Part shown: positions 25,826-33,539 of the stretch, piece after piece
Position numbering within the stretch: position 1 is the first letter of the stretch
Layout of the letters: every line of letters starts with the position of its first letter
Program-made: the position numbers and the translations under genes
Source: a virus
Reading direction: 5' to 3' (one strand)
DNA: 56,440 bases
IMG/VR virus record: IMGVR_UViG_3300036983_000059
Location: 1 to 56,440 of that record
Notes under the pieces: generated by a model
Told to the model about the DNA's origin: nothing
What the model saw: only the letters and a program-made list of their open reading frames with translations
The model's database searches: none

Positions 25826-26802
25826 TGGGAAGAAAAACTTGGGATGAATATTTTATGGACATAGCAAGCAAAGTAGCTGAAAGATCAACATGCGATAGAG
25901 CAATGATTGGTGCGGTGATTGTAAAAGATAAAAAAATAATAGGAACTGGGTACAATGGAGCGCCAAGTGGCCAAGAGCAATGCGATGAAGTTGGACATTT
26001 GCTAATAAACAATCACTGCGTTAGAAGCATACATGCTGAAGTAAATGCAATACTCCAAGGGCTTGAAAAGCACTCTCTAGAAGGTGCAACTTTATATTGT
26101 ACGCATAGGCCATGTATAGAATGCAGTAAATTGATTATTCAAGTAGGGATAAAAGAAGTTTGGTATGAAAGTGAATATGTAGATAATCGTTGCAAAGAAT
26201 TTGGGGTTAGTATTCAAGATGAATTGCTAGAAAAAGCAGGGATAAAAGTTGTTAATATTAATAAAAAAAATAAAGACGTAATTGTTTGCATAGTTGGCGA
26301 GTCAGGAAGTGGTAAAACTTCTATAGTAAAAAATCTTGAAGCAAGAAGATTTAATGTAATTCATTCATACACAACGAGAGAGCCAAGGGAAGAAAATGAA
26401 TATGGGCATATTTTTTCAAACATAGGTCAATATGAAAAAGACTTGTCGTCTAATTCAGTAATAGCAGAAACAATTTTTGGAGCAAATGCTTATTGGGCGA
26501 CAAAAGAGCAATATGAAGGGAAAGGAATTACTTTTTATGCAATTGATCCAAAAGGCGTTGATAAATTAAGAAAAGCTATAAAAGATAAAATAGTGGTAGT
26601 TCAAATTACAGCCAGTCGTTTAACGAGAATAAAACGTTTATTTTTGCAAGGCTTTACAGAAGAGCAAGTTAATGAAAGGATTGAAAGGGATGAAGGAAAA
26701 TTTACTAATTTTTATAAAGATTATACTATAAGTAATGATGGGGATTTTCATGAAGCCATTCTTGGAATAGAAGACATTTTATTTAAACTATTTTTAAGCT
26801 AG
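25825..26802 (+). CDS. dCMP deaminase fused to a guanylate-kinase-like domain
   Basis: 325 residues. ATG 25825 is preferred to ATG 25822 because GGAGG (25813-25817) is then 7 bases away. Residues 1-145 are a zinc-dependent deoxycytidylate deaminase: His70-Ala-Glu72 and Cys97-x-x-Cys100 (RPCIECSK), with STCDRAMIGAVIV. Residues about 152-325 are a P-loop kinase with GESGSGKT (158-165), SYTTREPREENEYG and FGANAYWATKEQYEG, matching guanylate kinases. Deamination of dCMP yields dUMP; the kinase half should phosphorylate a (d)NMP. The fusion is unusual and a terminator overlaps its stop codon. Confidence 0.88.
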   Translation: MGRKTWDEYFMDIASKVAERSTCDRAMIGAVIVKDKKIIGTGYNGAPSGQEQCDEVGHLLINNHCVRSIHAEVNAILQGLEKHSLEGATLYCTHRPCIECSKLIIQVGIKEVWYESEYVDNRCKEFGVSIQDELLEKAGIKVVNINKKNKDVIVCIVGESGSGKTSIVKNLEARRFNVIHSYTTREPREENEYGHIFSNIGQYEKDLSSNSVIAETIFGANAYWATKEQYEGKGITFYAIDPKGVDKLRKAIKDKIVVVQITASRLTRIKRLFLQGFTEEQVNERIERDEGKFTNFYKDYTISNDGDFHEAILGIEDILFKLFLS

Positions 26803-26824
26803 TTAAATCAACTAGCTTTTTTTA
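26797..26824 (+). terminator. Rho-independent terminator overlapping the stop codon
   Basis: AGCTAGTT (26797-26804) pairs perfectly with AACTAGCT (26810-26817), followed by a T-rich run. The TAG stop (26800-26802) lies inside the stem. Confidence 0.9.
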
Positions 26825-26825
26825 T

Positions 26826-26918
26826 TTATAAAAATATTTAAAAAAGTTTATAAAAAAGTGTTTACTTTTGCTCAAGAAAGTGTATAATAGTATCAAGAGA
26901 AAGAAACAAACAAAAAAA
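26826..26918 (+). repeat. Promoter-containing direct repeat, copy 3
   Basis: Nearly base-for-base the same as 6556-6648, including the leader. By eye only one base in the -10 region neighbourhood and the end of the leader differ. Confidence 0.85.
26861..26888 (+). promoter_or_regulatory. Early promoter, copy 3 of the repeat
   Basis: TTTACT (26861-26866), 16-base spacer identical to copy 1, TATAAT (26883-26888). It drives the amidoligase operon. Confidence 0.87.
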
Positions 26919-26938
26919 ACATTTTGGGGGGAAAAAAC

Positions 26939-27745
26939 ATGGAAATAAAATTTGATTTTACTAGAAAATTTGGGGTTGAAATTGAGTTTAATGAAATGGC
27001 AGTTTCAAAAAGTCAATTAGCAAGTTTAATAAGAGCAAAAGGGATTGAATGCAGAGAAGAAGGATATAATCATAGCACAAGATCACATTGGAAGATAATA
27101 ACAGATTCAAGCTGTGGATTAGAGTTAGTAAGCCCTCCAATGATTGGTCAAGATGGATTTAATCAAATCGAAATAGTATGCCAAGTATTAAATGAAGTTG
27201 GAGCAAAAGTAGATAAAAGATGTGGATTACATGTTCACCATGATGCTTCGGATTTAACAATTAATAATTTTAAAAATTTATATAAAATATATTCAAAATA
27301 CGAAAATGGCATAGATTATTTACAACCTGAATCAAGAAGAAAAAATAATAATACTTATTGCTACTCAATAAGTGCTAATGATTTAGCTTTAATCGAAAAA
27401 GCTACAACAATATACCAAATAGCAAATGATATTTTAAGTGGCAAAAGATTTTATAAATTAAATGTTCAATCATATTTGAGGCATGGCACAGTTGAATTTA
27501 GACAACATAGTGGAACAACTGATGCACAAAAAATAATAAATTGGGTTATGTTAACGAATTTAATAGTAGTAAAATCTTTTGAAAAAATTCCATCAACTAA
27601 ATTGAATACAGAAGAAAAACATGTTTGGTACTATATGAAAAAAATGTTAGGATTGTATTATACAGAAGATGCTAACAAAATACAGTTGAGAAAATTCTTT
27701 GATTCAAGATATAAAACATTAAATAAAAATATATTAGCTGCTTAG
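26939..27745 (+). CDS. Amidoligase (glutamine-synthetase-like COOH-NH2 ligase)
   Basis: 268 residues from ATG 26939, with GGGGGG just upstream; the in-frame TTG at 26924 precedes that site and is unlikely. Amidoligase_2 marks are FGVEIEF (residues 11-17), GLELVSPPMIG, CGLHVHHD (95-102), and TVEFRQHSGT near residue 185. Members join a carboxyl and an amine using ATP. They are predicted to make peptide-type tags or modify cell-wall or proteins, often beside AIG2-like cyclotransferases, as here. A 6-bp hairpin (AGCTGC/GCAGCT) overlaps the stop. The substrate is unknown. Confidence 0.88.
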   Translation: MEIKFDFTRKFGVEIEFNEMAVSKSQLASLIRAKGIECREEGYNHSTRSHWKIITDSSCGLELVSPPMIGQDGFNQIEIVCQVLNEVGAKVDKRCGLHVHHDASDLTINNFKNLYKIYSKYENGIDYLQPESRRKNNNTYCYSISANDLALIEKATTIYQIANDILSGKRFYKLNVQSYLRHGTVEFRQHSGTTDAQKIINWVMLTNLIVVKSFEKIPSTKLNTEEKHVWYYMKKMLGLYYTEDANKIQLRKFFDSRYKTLNKNILAA

Positions 27746-27771
27746 GCAGCTTCCTATGGAGGGAAAGCAAA

Positions 27772-28026
27772 ATGATTAAAATAAGATTCAAAAATGGAGA
27801 ATGTGAAAAATTTAATAGTTTCGAAGATGCAGTTTTGTTTTTAAAGTTAGATGCATTTGTGTCAGCATCAACAACAAAAGAATATATGAGCGATGTTAAA
27901 GGCAGATCAAAAATAATGTTTGGTAAAAAGCATATATCTTTTAGAAATGAAGAGGAATTTTGCTATGAATTGTTGAGAATAAAAGAGTTTTTAGAAATAG
28001 AAGTTTTTAATGAGGGGGAAGTATGA
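27772..28026 (+). CDS. Small protein in the amidoligase operon
   Basis: 84 residues, with GGAGGG upstream. It lies between the amidoligase and the cyclotransferase-like gene and overlaps the latter at its stop codon. The sequence shows an alpha/beta pattern without known motifs. It could be a partner or substrate of the amidoligase, which is inference from position only. Confidence 0.55.
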   Translation: MIKIRFKNGECEKFNSFEDAVLFLKLDAFVSASTTKEYMSDVKGRSKIMFGKKHISFRNEEEFCYELLRIKEFLEIEVFNEGEV

Positions 28027-28445
28027 TGTTATATTTAGCATATGGCTCAAACTTAAATAAAAAGCAAATGAAAATAAGATGCCCAAAATCAGTTCCATTA
28101 AAATCAGTTGTTTTAGAAAATGCAAAATTATGCTTCGAGCAACATGGGGTTGCTAACATAAGAAAGGGGGATAGCAAAGTTTATTGTGCAATATACGAAG
28201 TGTCAGATGATTGTATTAAAGCTTTAGATAGATACGAAGGCTATCCTTATTTATATAAAAAAGTCAAAGTAAAAATTGAGGGTTTAGTTACTTTTGCATA
28301 TGTGTTAAACTCTAAAATGCTTCCTAGTGCACCAAGTGTTGCATATTATAATATTATAAAGAAAGGTTATTTAGATTGGGAAATGAATCCAAGGAGCCTT
28401 GATAAGTGGTTAAAAGAAACAAAAGAATTGATAAGAGAGGGATGA
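28026..28445 (+). CDS. Gamma-glutamylcyclotransferase-like (GGCT/AIG2) protein
   Basis: 139 residues; ATG 28026 is 7 bases from GAGGGGG, better than ATG 28023. The family's MLYLAYGSNL (YGSNL at residues 6-10) is intact. RYEGYPYLYKKVKVKI includes the conserved acidic residue region. The family releases 5-oxoproline from gamma-glutamyl amines. Pairing with an amidoligase is a known phage arrangement, suggesting making and breaking of isopeptide links. It is the well-conserved paralogue of the protein at 7209. Confidence 0.85.
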   Translation: MLYLAYGSNLNKKQMKIRCPKSVPLKSVVLENAKLCFEQHGVANIRKGDSKVYCAIYEVSDDCIKALDRYEGYPYLYKKVKVKIEGLVTFAYVLNSKMLPSAPSVAYYNIIKKGYLDWEMNPRSLDKWLKETKELIREG

Positions 28446-29779
28446 TTAAAATCATAAAAGTTAAAAAACCAAAAGGACTTGTTGTGCAGCCATATAAACA
28501 TCAAATACAAGCAGCTAAATTCTTAATTAAGAAAAAAGCTGCTATTTTGGCTGATGAAATGGGAGCAGGCAAGACAATGTCTAGCATATTGGCTGCAAAT
28601 ACTATGGGGTTCCCTGTTTTAATCGTTTGCCCTGCCAGTGTAAAATACAATTGGGAAAAAGAAATCAAGCTAGTAGACAGTTTTGCACAAATACACATAT
28701 TGACAGATAATAAAGAAATAACAGATTGGAATATCATAAATTACGATATTCTTAAAAATTTTAGTTTATTAAAAAAGTTGAAATGGAAAACAATAATTTT
28801 TGATGAAGCACATTATTGCAGAGGAGTTACAAATTATGGTAGTCCTAAAACACAAAGAGCAAAAGATTTTTTAGCTTTATCAAAAAGAACTGAAAACCTT
28901 TATGCACTAACAGGTAGTCCAGTATTTGACAGGCCAAAAGATTTATACAATGTGCTTAAAGCAATTAAGCATAGCATAGGCAGTATGAGATTTATACAAT
29001 TTGCAAAGCGATATTGCGGTGCATATAACAACGGCTTCGGCTGGGTTGCAAAAGGATCAAGCAATACAGAAGAACTTAATAATGAGTTAAAGTCATGTAT
29101 GCTTAGAAGATTAAAAAAAGATCTATTAGATTTACCAGATAAAATAAGAACTTTCTTACCTGTAGAAATTAACATAAAACAATATAACAAAGAAGTAAAA
29201 CAATATGAAAAAGAAAAGAAAGAAGAACTTTTAGAAGGAGGCTTTGAATTAGCTCTTCAAAGTTTTAAGAAGCATTTAATTGCAAAATTAAAAATAAAGC
29301 ATACAATAGAATTAGCAAAATCGTTAGTTGAAAATGATCAGCAAGTAATAATATTTACTTTTTACTCAGAAGTGATAAAACAAGTGCAAGAATATTTTGG
29401 CGATATAACTGTTAAACTTGATGGGAATTGCACGGCTAAACAAAAGCAAGAAGCTGTAGATTTACTTCAATCGGGAAAAAAGAAAATATTTGTTGCTAAT
29501 ATGATTGCAGGAGGTGTAGGAATAACACTAACTGCAGCAAATAATTTAATATTCAATGATATGGATTGGACCCCAGAAAATCATAGGCAAGCAGAAGATA
29601 GGCCACACAGGATTGGCCAAAAAAATAATGTTAATATATTTTATATGTATGCTAAAAATTCTGAAATGGATGAAAAGCTTATTGTGTATTTAAAGGAAAA
29701 ATTAACAGCAATATCTGAAATCTTAGATGATGGAGAGAACAATGATTTAGCTTTAGATATTGTGGAAGCAATGAAGTAA
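28406..29779 (+). CDS. SWI2/SNF2-type DNA helicase/translocase
   Basis: 457 residues from GTG 28406 (AAGGAG at 28391-28396); ATG 28442 is an alternative start but its purine-rich site is directly adjacent. Superfamily 2 motifs: DEMGAGKT (50-57), DEAH (133-136), LTGSPVFDRP, then GGVGITLTAANNLIF and RPHRIGQ. These define a minimal SNF2 ATPase without extra domains. It may remodel protein-DNA complexes or restart forks. It overlaps the cyclotransferase-like gene by 40 bases. Confidence 0.93.
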   Translation: MVKRNKRIDKRGMIKIIKVKKPKGLVVQPYKHQIQAAKFLIKKKAAILADEMGAGKTMSSILAANTMGFPVLIVCPASVKYNWEKEIKLVDSFAQIHILTDNKEITDWNIINYDILKNFSLLKKLKWKTIIFDEAHYCRGVTNYGSPKTQRAKDFLALSKRTENLYALTGSPVFDRPKDLYNVLKAIKHSIGSMRFIQFAKRYCGAYNNGFGWVAKGSSNTEELNNELKSCMLRRLKKDLLDLPDKIRTFLPVEINIKQYNKEVKQYEKEKKEELLEGGFELALQSFKKHLIAKLKIKHTIELAKSLVENDQQVIIFTFYSEVIKQVQEYFGDITVKLDGNCTAKQKQEAVDLLQSGKKKIFVANMIAGGVGITLTAANNLIFNDMDWTPENHRQAEDRPHRIGQKNNVNIFYMYAKNSEMDEKLIVYLKEKLTAISEILDDGENNDLALDIVEAMK

Positions 29780-29809
29780 AAAAAATAATAAAAAAGTTTA
29801 TAAAAACTG

Positions 29810-29838
29810 TTTACTTTTATCTATAAATTGTTTATAAT
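29810..29838 (+). promoter_or_regulatory. Promoter for the small-gene cluster
   Basis: TTTACT (29810-29815), 17-base spacer, TATAAT (29833-29838), preceded by AAAAAAGTTTATAAAAA as in the repeat family. Confidence 0.82.
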
Positions 29839-29879
29839 AAAAATGTAAAAAATAATACATAAACAAGGGGGAAAAAAGT

Positions 29880-29981
29880 ATGCAAGAGAAATTGGTATTT
29901 TTTTGTTTTGGTATGGCGGTGCTATTGTTTGTTTTAAGTTTTGCAGATATAATGATGGATAAAGTTATCAAAACTAAATAA
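29880..29981 (+). CDS. Very small membrane protein (33 residues)
   Basis: ATG 29880 follows AGGGGGAAAAAAGT and comes right after the promoter. The product is one hydrophobic helix (VFFCFGMAVLLFVLSFA) with a short basic tail. The strong site and promoter support expression; the function is unknown. Confidence 0.5.
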   Translation: MQEKLVFFCFGMAVLLFVLSFADIMMDKVIKTK

Positions 29982-29996
29982 CAAAGGAGAAAAGCT

Positions 29997-30191
29997 ATGC
30001 TAAAACAAACTATAATAAAAACCGCAACAATCGAAGACACGACGGCAATAATAGAAATGTTTGGAAATGGTTTTGCAGAAATAAAAGCTTATAAAGGAGG
30101 ACAAGTTATAGATGGTGATGTTTTTGCAGAAAGTGAAATTGATTCAAAAATGGAAATATTTGCACCATTAAATGAATGGAAAATATTATAA
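29997..30191 (+). CDS. Hypothetical small protein
   Basis: 64 residues with AAAGGAG upstream. The sequence alternates beta-like stretches (TIIKTATIEDTTAII, GFAEIKAYKGG). No family is recognised. It lies second in the small-gene cluster. Confidence 0.5.
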   Translation: MLKQTIIKTATIEDTTAIIEMFGNGFAEIKAYKGGQVIDGDVFAESEIDSKMEIFAPLNEWKIL

Positions 30192-30204
30192 ATGGGAGGC
30201 TTTA

Positions 30205-30285
30205 ATGAAAATATCAATAATAGCAATAGTGTTGATAGCAGTTGCGCTTATAGTATTAGCAATTATATGTCAAAATACACTTTAG
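30205..30285 (+). CDS. Very small membrane peptide (26 residues)
   Basis: ATG 30205 follows GGGAGG. Nearly the whole peptide is hydrophobic (ISIIAIVLIAVALIVLAII). Such peptides can be membrane-active or regulatory, but coding is uncertain at this size. Confidence 0.4.
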   Translation: MKISIIAIVLIAVALIVLAIICQNTL

Positions 30286-30294
30286 GGGGAAAAC

Positions 30295-30453
30295 ATGAAT
30301 CAATTGATATTTACAAATCCTTCAAATCACAAAGATTTGCAAGCAATTTCAGATATTAGAAATATCATTAAAGATTTCAATTACTCAGAAAAAATAAACA
30401 TTTTAAAGTACATTAGAGAAACTATTGAAATTGAGGTGGAAAATGGCAGATAG
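30295..30453 (+). CDS. Hypothetical small protein (52 residues)
   Basis: ATG 30295 with AGGGGGA upstream. The product is a charged, mostly helical protein (DLQAISDIRNIIKDFNYSEK). It overlaps the next gene by 11 bases. No family known. Confidence 0.45.
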   Translation: MNQLIFTNPSNHKDLQAISDIRNIIKDFNYSEKINILKYIRETIEIEVENGR

Positions 30454-30868
30454 CAAATTAAACTTTACTGATGATTATAATGCTTCTATTCGTAATATGA
30501 AAGTAGAACAATTGATTTGTGGCAAATGCATATATTATAGTGAGTCAAACTATTTTTGCCACAGTGAAACAGGTAAAATGGCTAATTGTAGCAAAGGATA
30601 TATGCGCGGGAAAGATATGCGTGATAAAAGTTTCAAAAATAAATTATTTGAAGGGTGTATGGAAGGAAAAAATGGAGTGGAGCTTTGGAAGGCAATTGTT
30701 TCTCGTGCATCTAGTATTAATAACATGAAAGATGATAACATAAAAATTCTCGCCGTTGGGGTGGGCAAGCAATTTGATAAAAATAAGCATATTAAAGAAG
30801 CAATGGAATCAATCTATGAAGCCGAAAAAGTCGGGCATAGATGGGACAAAGGGAGTTTGAGAGAATGA
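30443..30868 (+). CDS. Cys-rich hypothetical protein, possible zinc site
   Basis: 141 residues; ATG 30443 follows GAGGTGG, preferred to TTG 30425. Residues about 22-50 contain CGKCIYYSESNYFCH and MANCSKG, four Cys plus His in a zinc-finger-like spacing. The C-terminal half (KILAVGVGKQFDKNKH, EAMESIYEAEKVG) is helical. Function unknown. Confidence 0.6.
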   Translation: MADSKLNFTDDYNASIRNMKVEQLICGKCIYYSESNYFCHSETGKMANCSKGYMRGKDMRDKSFKNKLFEGCMEGKNGVELWKAIVSRASSINNMKDDNIKILAVGVGKQFDKNKHIKEAMESIYEAEKVGHRWDKGSLRE

Positions 30869-30898
30869 AAAAATGTAAAGGTATAGAGGTGAAATCGG

Positions 30899-31105
30899 AT
30901 GAATAAATATCAAAAGTTAATTGCAAGAATGACACACAAAGAAATGGGTTATAAAATGAATCAATATTTTTGGAATAATTTCTTTATAACGAAAAAAGAA
31001 ATTAAAAGTTGTTGCAGATTTCAAACTGAAAGAAAAGAAGTAAAAAAGACTATTAAAAGGAGAGATTATGAGATTTGTAGGGCTTTTAGAATTAGTGGCG
31101 AATAA
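30899..31105 (+). CDS. Basic small protein
   Basis: 68 residues with GAGGTGA upstream. It is rich in Lys/Arg, with a C-terminal KKTIKRRDYEICRAFR. It overlaps the next small gene by 38 bases in another frame, which makes one of the two less certain. A 13-codon peptide (ATG 30865) lies directly before it. Confidence 0.4.
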   Translation: MNKYQKLIARMTHKEMGYKMNQYFWNNFFITKKEIKSCCRFQTERKEVKKTIKRRDYEICRAFRISGE

Positions 31106-31169
31106 AGAAATATCGTTTGAGGATTTAGTTGCAGTTTGTGAAAGAGATTTAAAAATAAAAGTATCATGA
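31068..31169 (+). CDS. Very small acidic protein (33 residues)
   Basis: ATG 31068 with the strong site AAAAGGAGA. The product reads MRFVGLLELVANKEI then SFEDLVAVCERDLKIK, a helix-rich small domain. The good ribosome site favours this over the overlapping end of the previous gene. Confidence 0.45.
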   Translation: MRFVGLLELVANKEISFEDLVAVCERDLKIKVS

Positions 31170-31177
31170 GGTGTACA

Positions 31178-31438
31178 ATGGAAGCGGTAGAAATATACTT
31201 TAATCATATGAATAGAAACAGAAAATTTCATGAGATGTGTGAAAAAGCTTCAGGCAGAAGCGAAGATATAAATTTTTTGTTTAATGATCAAACTTTAGAA
31301 TTATCAGTATTTGCTCATGGCGAAGCTGCTTTAGAAATTAAAGAAATGCTAAAGAAAATAGGAGTAAAAAATGAAACGAACAAAAATAATAGAGTTGTCA
31401 AAGTTAGAAAGAATAGAGCAAACGAAATCGAAAATTAA
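31178..31438 (+). CDS. Hypothetical small protein
   Basis: 86 residues from ATG 31178 (GAGGTG upstream); ATG 31166 is in frame but badly spaced. N-terminus: MEAVEIYFNHMNRNRKF; a beta-like middle and a basic end. It overlaps the next gene by 68 bases in a different frame. Confidence 0.45.
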   Translation: MEAVEIYFNHMNRNRKFHEMCEKASGRSEDINFLFNDQTLELSVFAHGEAALEIKEMLKKIGVKNETNKNNRVVKVRKNRANEIEN

Positions 31439-31538
31439 AATGCTAGAAAATACAATTAAAACTTTAGGAAAAGAAGTTGAGCAATTAACACAAATAAGAA
31501 ATGAATTTATTAAATTTTTAGAAAAACTGGAGGAATAA
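31371..31538 (+). CDS. Small coiled-coil protein (55 residues)
   Basis: ATG 31371 follows ATAGGAGTAAAAA. The peptide is one long coiled coil (LERIEQTKSKIKMLENTIK and onward). The strong site inside the preceding gene supports a nested start. Function unknown. Confidence 0.45.
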   Translation: MKRTKIIELSKLERIEQTKSKIKMLENTIKTLGKEVEQLTQIRNEFIKFLEKLEE

Positions 31539-31541
31539 AAA

Positions 31542-31784
31542 ATGGAAACATTAGCGATAATATTTGGAGTAGTTTTATTTGGGGCTTTAATCATGCTTTT
31601 GAAGGTTTATGGGTTTTGGGCAAACTCAGAATATGAAAGAGAATTTTATGAAAATTGCACAAAAGAAAAAAATGAAGCAATAAAGCTGTTAAATGATGAC
31701 ATTTATATTTTGCACAAGCAAATTGATGAATTAAATGATGAAGTTAATAGAAAACAGGTTGGAGCACTTGGAAGCAATAGATAA
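31542..31784 (+). CDS. Membrane-anchored coiled-coil protein
   Basis: 80 residues with one N-terminal membrane helix (about 3-24, LAIIFGVVLFGALIMLLKV) and a cytoplasmic coiled coil (about 45-70). GGAGG precedes the ATG. The layout resembles small spanin- or holin-accessory-like proteins, but the location in the small-gene cluster speaks against a lysis role. Confidence 0.55.
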   Translation: METLAIIFGVVLFGALIMLLKVYGFWANSEYEREFYENCTKEKNEAIKLLNDDIYILHKQIDELNDEVNRKQVGALGSNR

Positions 31785-31798
31785 TAAAGGAGAAAACA

Positions 31799-32095
31799 AT
31801 GGCAAAAATTACAAGTTTTGAAGGTATAATAATTGGCAAATTTGTAAGAGCAAAAATTGACTATGTTCTATTTACGCAAAAAGATGAAAAGGTTAGAGAT
31901 ATAGAAGTTGGAGATAGGGCTAAGATAACAGATCTGCTGTTTAATAGGCTAAAAGAGTTAACACATATAGAAGTGACATTTGATGATAGAATATGGTTTT
32001 CAGACAATCAGAAGAGCTATTTTACTCCATCAGAGTTTAGAAAAATATATAGTAAAAATGCACAAAAGGAGGTAAAAGGATATACAGACGAATAG
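31799..32095 (+). CDS. Hypothetical protein
   Basis: 98 residues, with AAAGGAG upstream. A beta-rich N-terminal half (SFEGIIIGKFVRAKIDYVLF) and an Asp-rich turn are seen. No family recognised. Confidence 0.5.
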   Translation: MAKITSFEGIIIGKFVRAKIDYVLFTQKDEKVRDIEVGDRAKITDLLFNRLKELTHIEVTFDDRIWFSDNQKSYFTPSEFRKIYSKNAQKEVKGYTDE

Positions 32096-32097
32096 GA

Positions 32098-32256
32098 ATG
32101 TTTAGAGTCCCTGCAGAATATGTGTACACAAGAAATGGAAATAATTTAGAAGAAATTAAATCCGTAATGCACAAAGTAATAGTAGTTAGATGTGAGTTTT
32201 TATATGCAGAAAGTCAATTCGAATTTTTCAAACAAAGTATATTTCTAAATTTTTAA
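32098..32256 (+). CDS. Small protein with unclear start
   Basis: 52 residues from ATG 32098, whose own ribosome site is weak. AGGAGG (32067-32072) is 7 bases before an in-frame ATA at 32080, which would add IYRRIG to the N-terminus. Either a rare ATA start or weak initiation at 32098 is possible. No function is assigned. Confidence 0.4.
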   Translation: MFRVPAEYVYTRNGNNLEEIKSVMHKVIVVRCEFLYAESQFEFFKQSIFLNF

Positions 32257-32274
32257 GAAAGTGGGAGAACAAAA

Positions 32275-32874
32275 ATGGAATTTCATAAAAAACTAGTTTG
32301 TGAACAAATGATAATAAAAAGTATTGCAAATAAATATAATGATTATTTAGAGAAAATGAAAAATGAAGCGTTCCAAAAAACTGCAATAATGTTGTTTGAA
32401 GAAATCAGAAATAATGAAGGCGTGATGCTAGTTCCAACTTATAAAGAAGAAATGATAAATGTGTATGATGATATTTATAATGAGCCGATGCTTGAGTTTA
32501 AAATTACAATAACAATTTATAAGCTAGAAGAAGTTTTAAGATTCCAAGATTGGGACATCACAAAGGTTACTGATTTAAGCGGTTGGGGAAAAATTGGGAA
32601 AGCTGGCTATGATGTGACTCAAAAGCGAAAAGAATCAGAAACGCAAGAAGTGCAAATTTTAAGAAATGAGATTTTTGATGAATTGCGTAACGAAATAGTG
32701 TCAGCATTGAATGGAATTGATAAAGAAGATTGCAGCGTTGATGGATGGTGGGAAACTTCAACTGGTGCAGAGTTTGGAACTGAAAGATTAAATGCTGTAT
32801 TAAAAGCAATAGATAAGGCGGAAGAAGAATATGCAAATAAAAATAAAACAAATAAAACCAAACAAGATAACTAA
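32275..32874 (+). CDS. Hypothetical protein, 199 residues
   Basis: Preceded by a GGGAG site. The protein has helical N- and C-termini with a central alpha/beta region (EFKITITIYKLEEVLRF). The C-terminus is Lys/Asn-rich (NKNKTNKTKQ). It is the longest protein of the small-gene cluster. No family is recognised. Confidence 0.6.
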   Translation: MEFHKKLVCEQMIIKSIANKYNDYLEKMKNEAFQKTAIMLFEEIRNNEGVMLVPTYKEEMINVYDDIYNEPMLEFKITITIYKLEEVLRFQDWDITKVTDLSGWGKIGKAGYDVTQKRKESETQEVQILRNEIFDELRNEIVSALNGIDKEDCSVDGWWETSTGAEFGTERLNAVLKAIDKAEEEYANKNKTNKTKQDN

Positions 32875-33130
32875 TTTTATACAAATGTTTCAATATTACA
32901 AAATACAAAATAGATACAAAATGTTATGTGAAGAAGAAATTGCAAAAGCAGCTATGATGACAACATATAGCCAAGAAGAAATTGCAGAAGTAGCAAGAAA
33001 GATGTGTTTAAAATCTCAGCATAGTTTTGTGGGAGCAATAGTAAGAATAAGAGAGCTTTGTGCGGCAGGTTTTTCTTTAAATAATATTAAAAAAACATAT
33101 AATCTTGAGGAGGATAATAAAAATGTATAA
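32831..33130 (+). CDS. Hypothetical protein, start uncertain
   Basis: 99 residues if ATG 32831 is used; it overlaps the previous gene by 44 bases and its upstream site (GGCGGAAGAAG) is weak. ATG 32887 is an alternative. The middle contains AAMMTTYSQEEIAEVARKM, which looks like the first part of a helix-turn-helix, and LCAAGFSLNNIKKTYNL. A DNA-binding role is possible but unsupported. Confidence 0.45.
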   Translation: MQIKIKQIKPNKITNFIQMFQYYKIQNRYKMLCEEEIAKAAMMTTYSQEEIAEVARKMCLKSQHSFVGAIVRIRELCAAGFSLNNIKKTYNLEEDNKNV

Positions 33131-33380
33131 TCAAGAAAAATTAAATAACTTAATTGATGATTTTATTTTTGCTAAAGTTAATGCCAAAGATATGTTTAAC
33201 GAAGAAATAATTTTAGCAAGGGAGCAATATGCCATAGCTTTACAAGATTTTAATTATGCAGAACCTAGTTTTATAGATACCGCAATATATAATCTATTTT
33301 TATATCAATGTATTGTCCATGCTAATATTCTTTTATTCTTTCCAGATAGTGCTTCCAATCTCTTTTCTATAGTTGATTAA
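33123..33380 (+). CDS. Hypothetical protein at the end of the early array
   Basis: 85 residues from ATG 33123, with GAGGAGG at 33107-33113. It is helical with a hydrophobic C-terminal part (IYNLFLYQCIVHANILLFF). It is followed by 460 bases without a protein gene. Confidence 0.55.
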   Translation: MYNQEKLNNLIDDFIFAKVNAKDMFNEEIILAREQYAIALQDFNYAEPSFIDTAIYNLFLYQCIVHANILLFFPDSASNLFSIVD

Positions 33381-33384
33381 ACAC

Positions 33385-33465
33385 TACGAGGCTCAAGGAT
33401 GATTAAAAACTAAGTTGCCAATATAATTTAAAGTATTGATAAAAAGTTCAATCTTGAGCCTTGTA
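33385..33465 (+). other. Long hairpin after the small-gene cluster
   Basis: TACGAGGCTCAAG (33385-33397) pairs with CTTGAGCCTTGTA (33453-33465): 13 base pairs with one G-U, around a 55-base AT-rich loop. There is no T tract after it. It could protect the 3' end of the upstream transcript or be part of a structured RNA. Confidence 0.6.
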
Positions 33466-33504
33466 TTGATAAGCTAGAGTTGAAATAATAATTGTAAAAA
33501 ACTA

Positions 33505-33533
33505 TTTACAAAGTGACGAAATAGGTATATAAT
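33505..33533 (+). promoter_or_regulatory. Promoter of the non-coding region
   Basis: TTTACA (33505-33510), 17-base spacer, TATAAT (33528-33533), with A-tracts upstream. Predicted start near 33540, with no open reading frame for the next 300 bases. Confidence 0.78.
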
Positions 33534-33539
33534 TAAACC

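Noticed and set aside
33385-33465. 81-base hairpin considered as a tRNA
   Set aside because: A 7-bp acceptor-like end exists but there are no D or T arms; the helix simply continues, so it is a plain hairpin.
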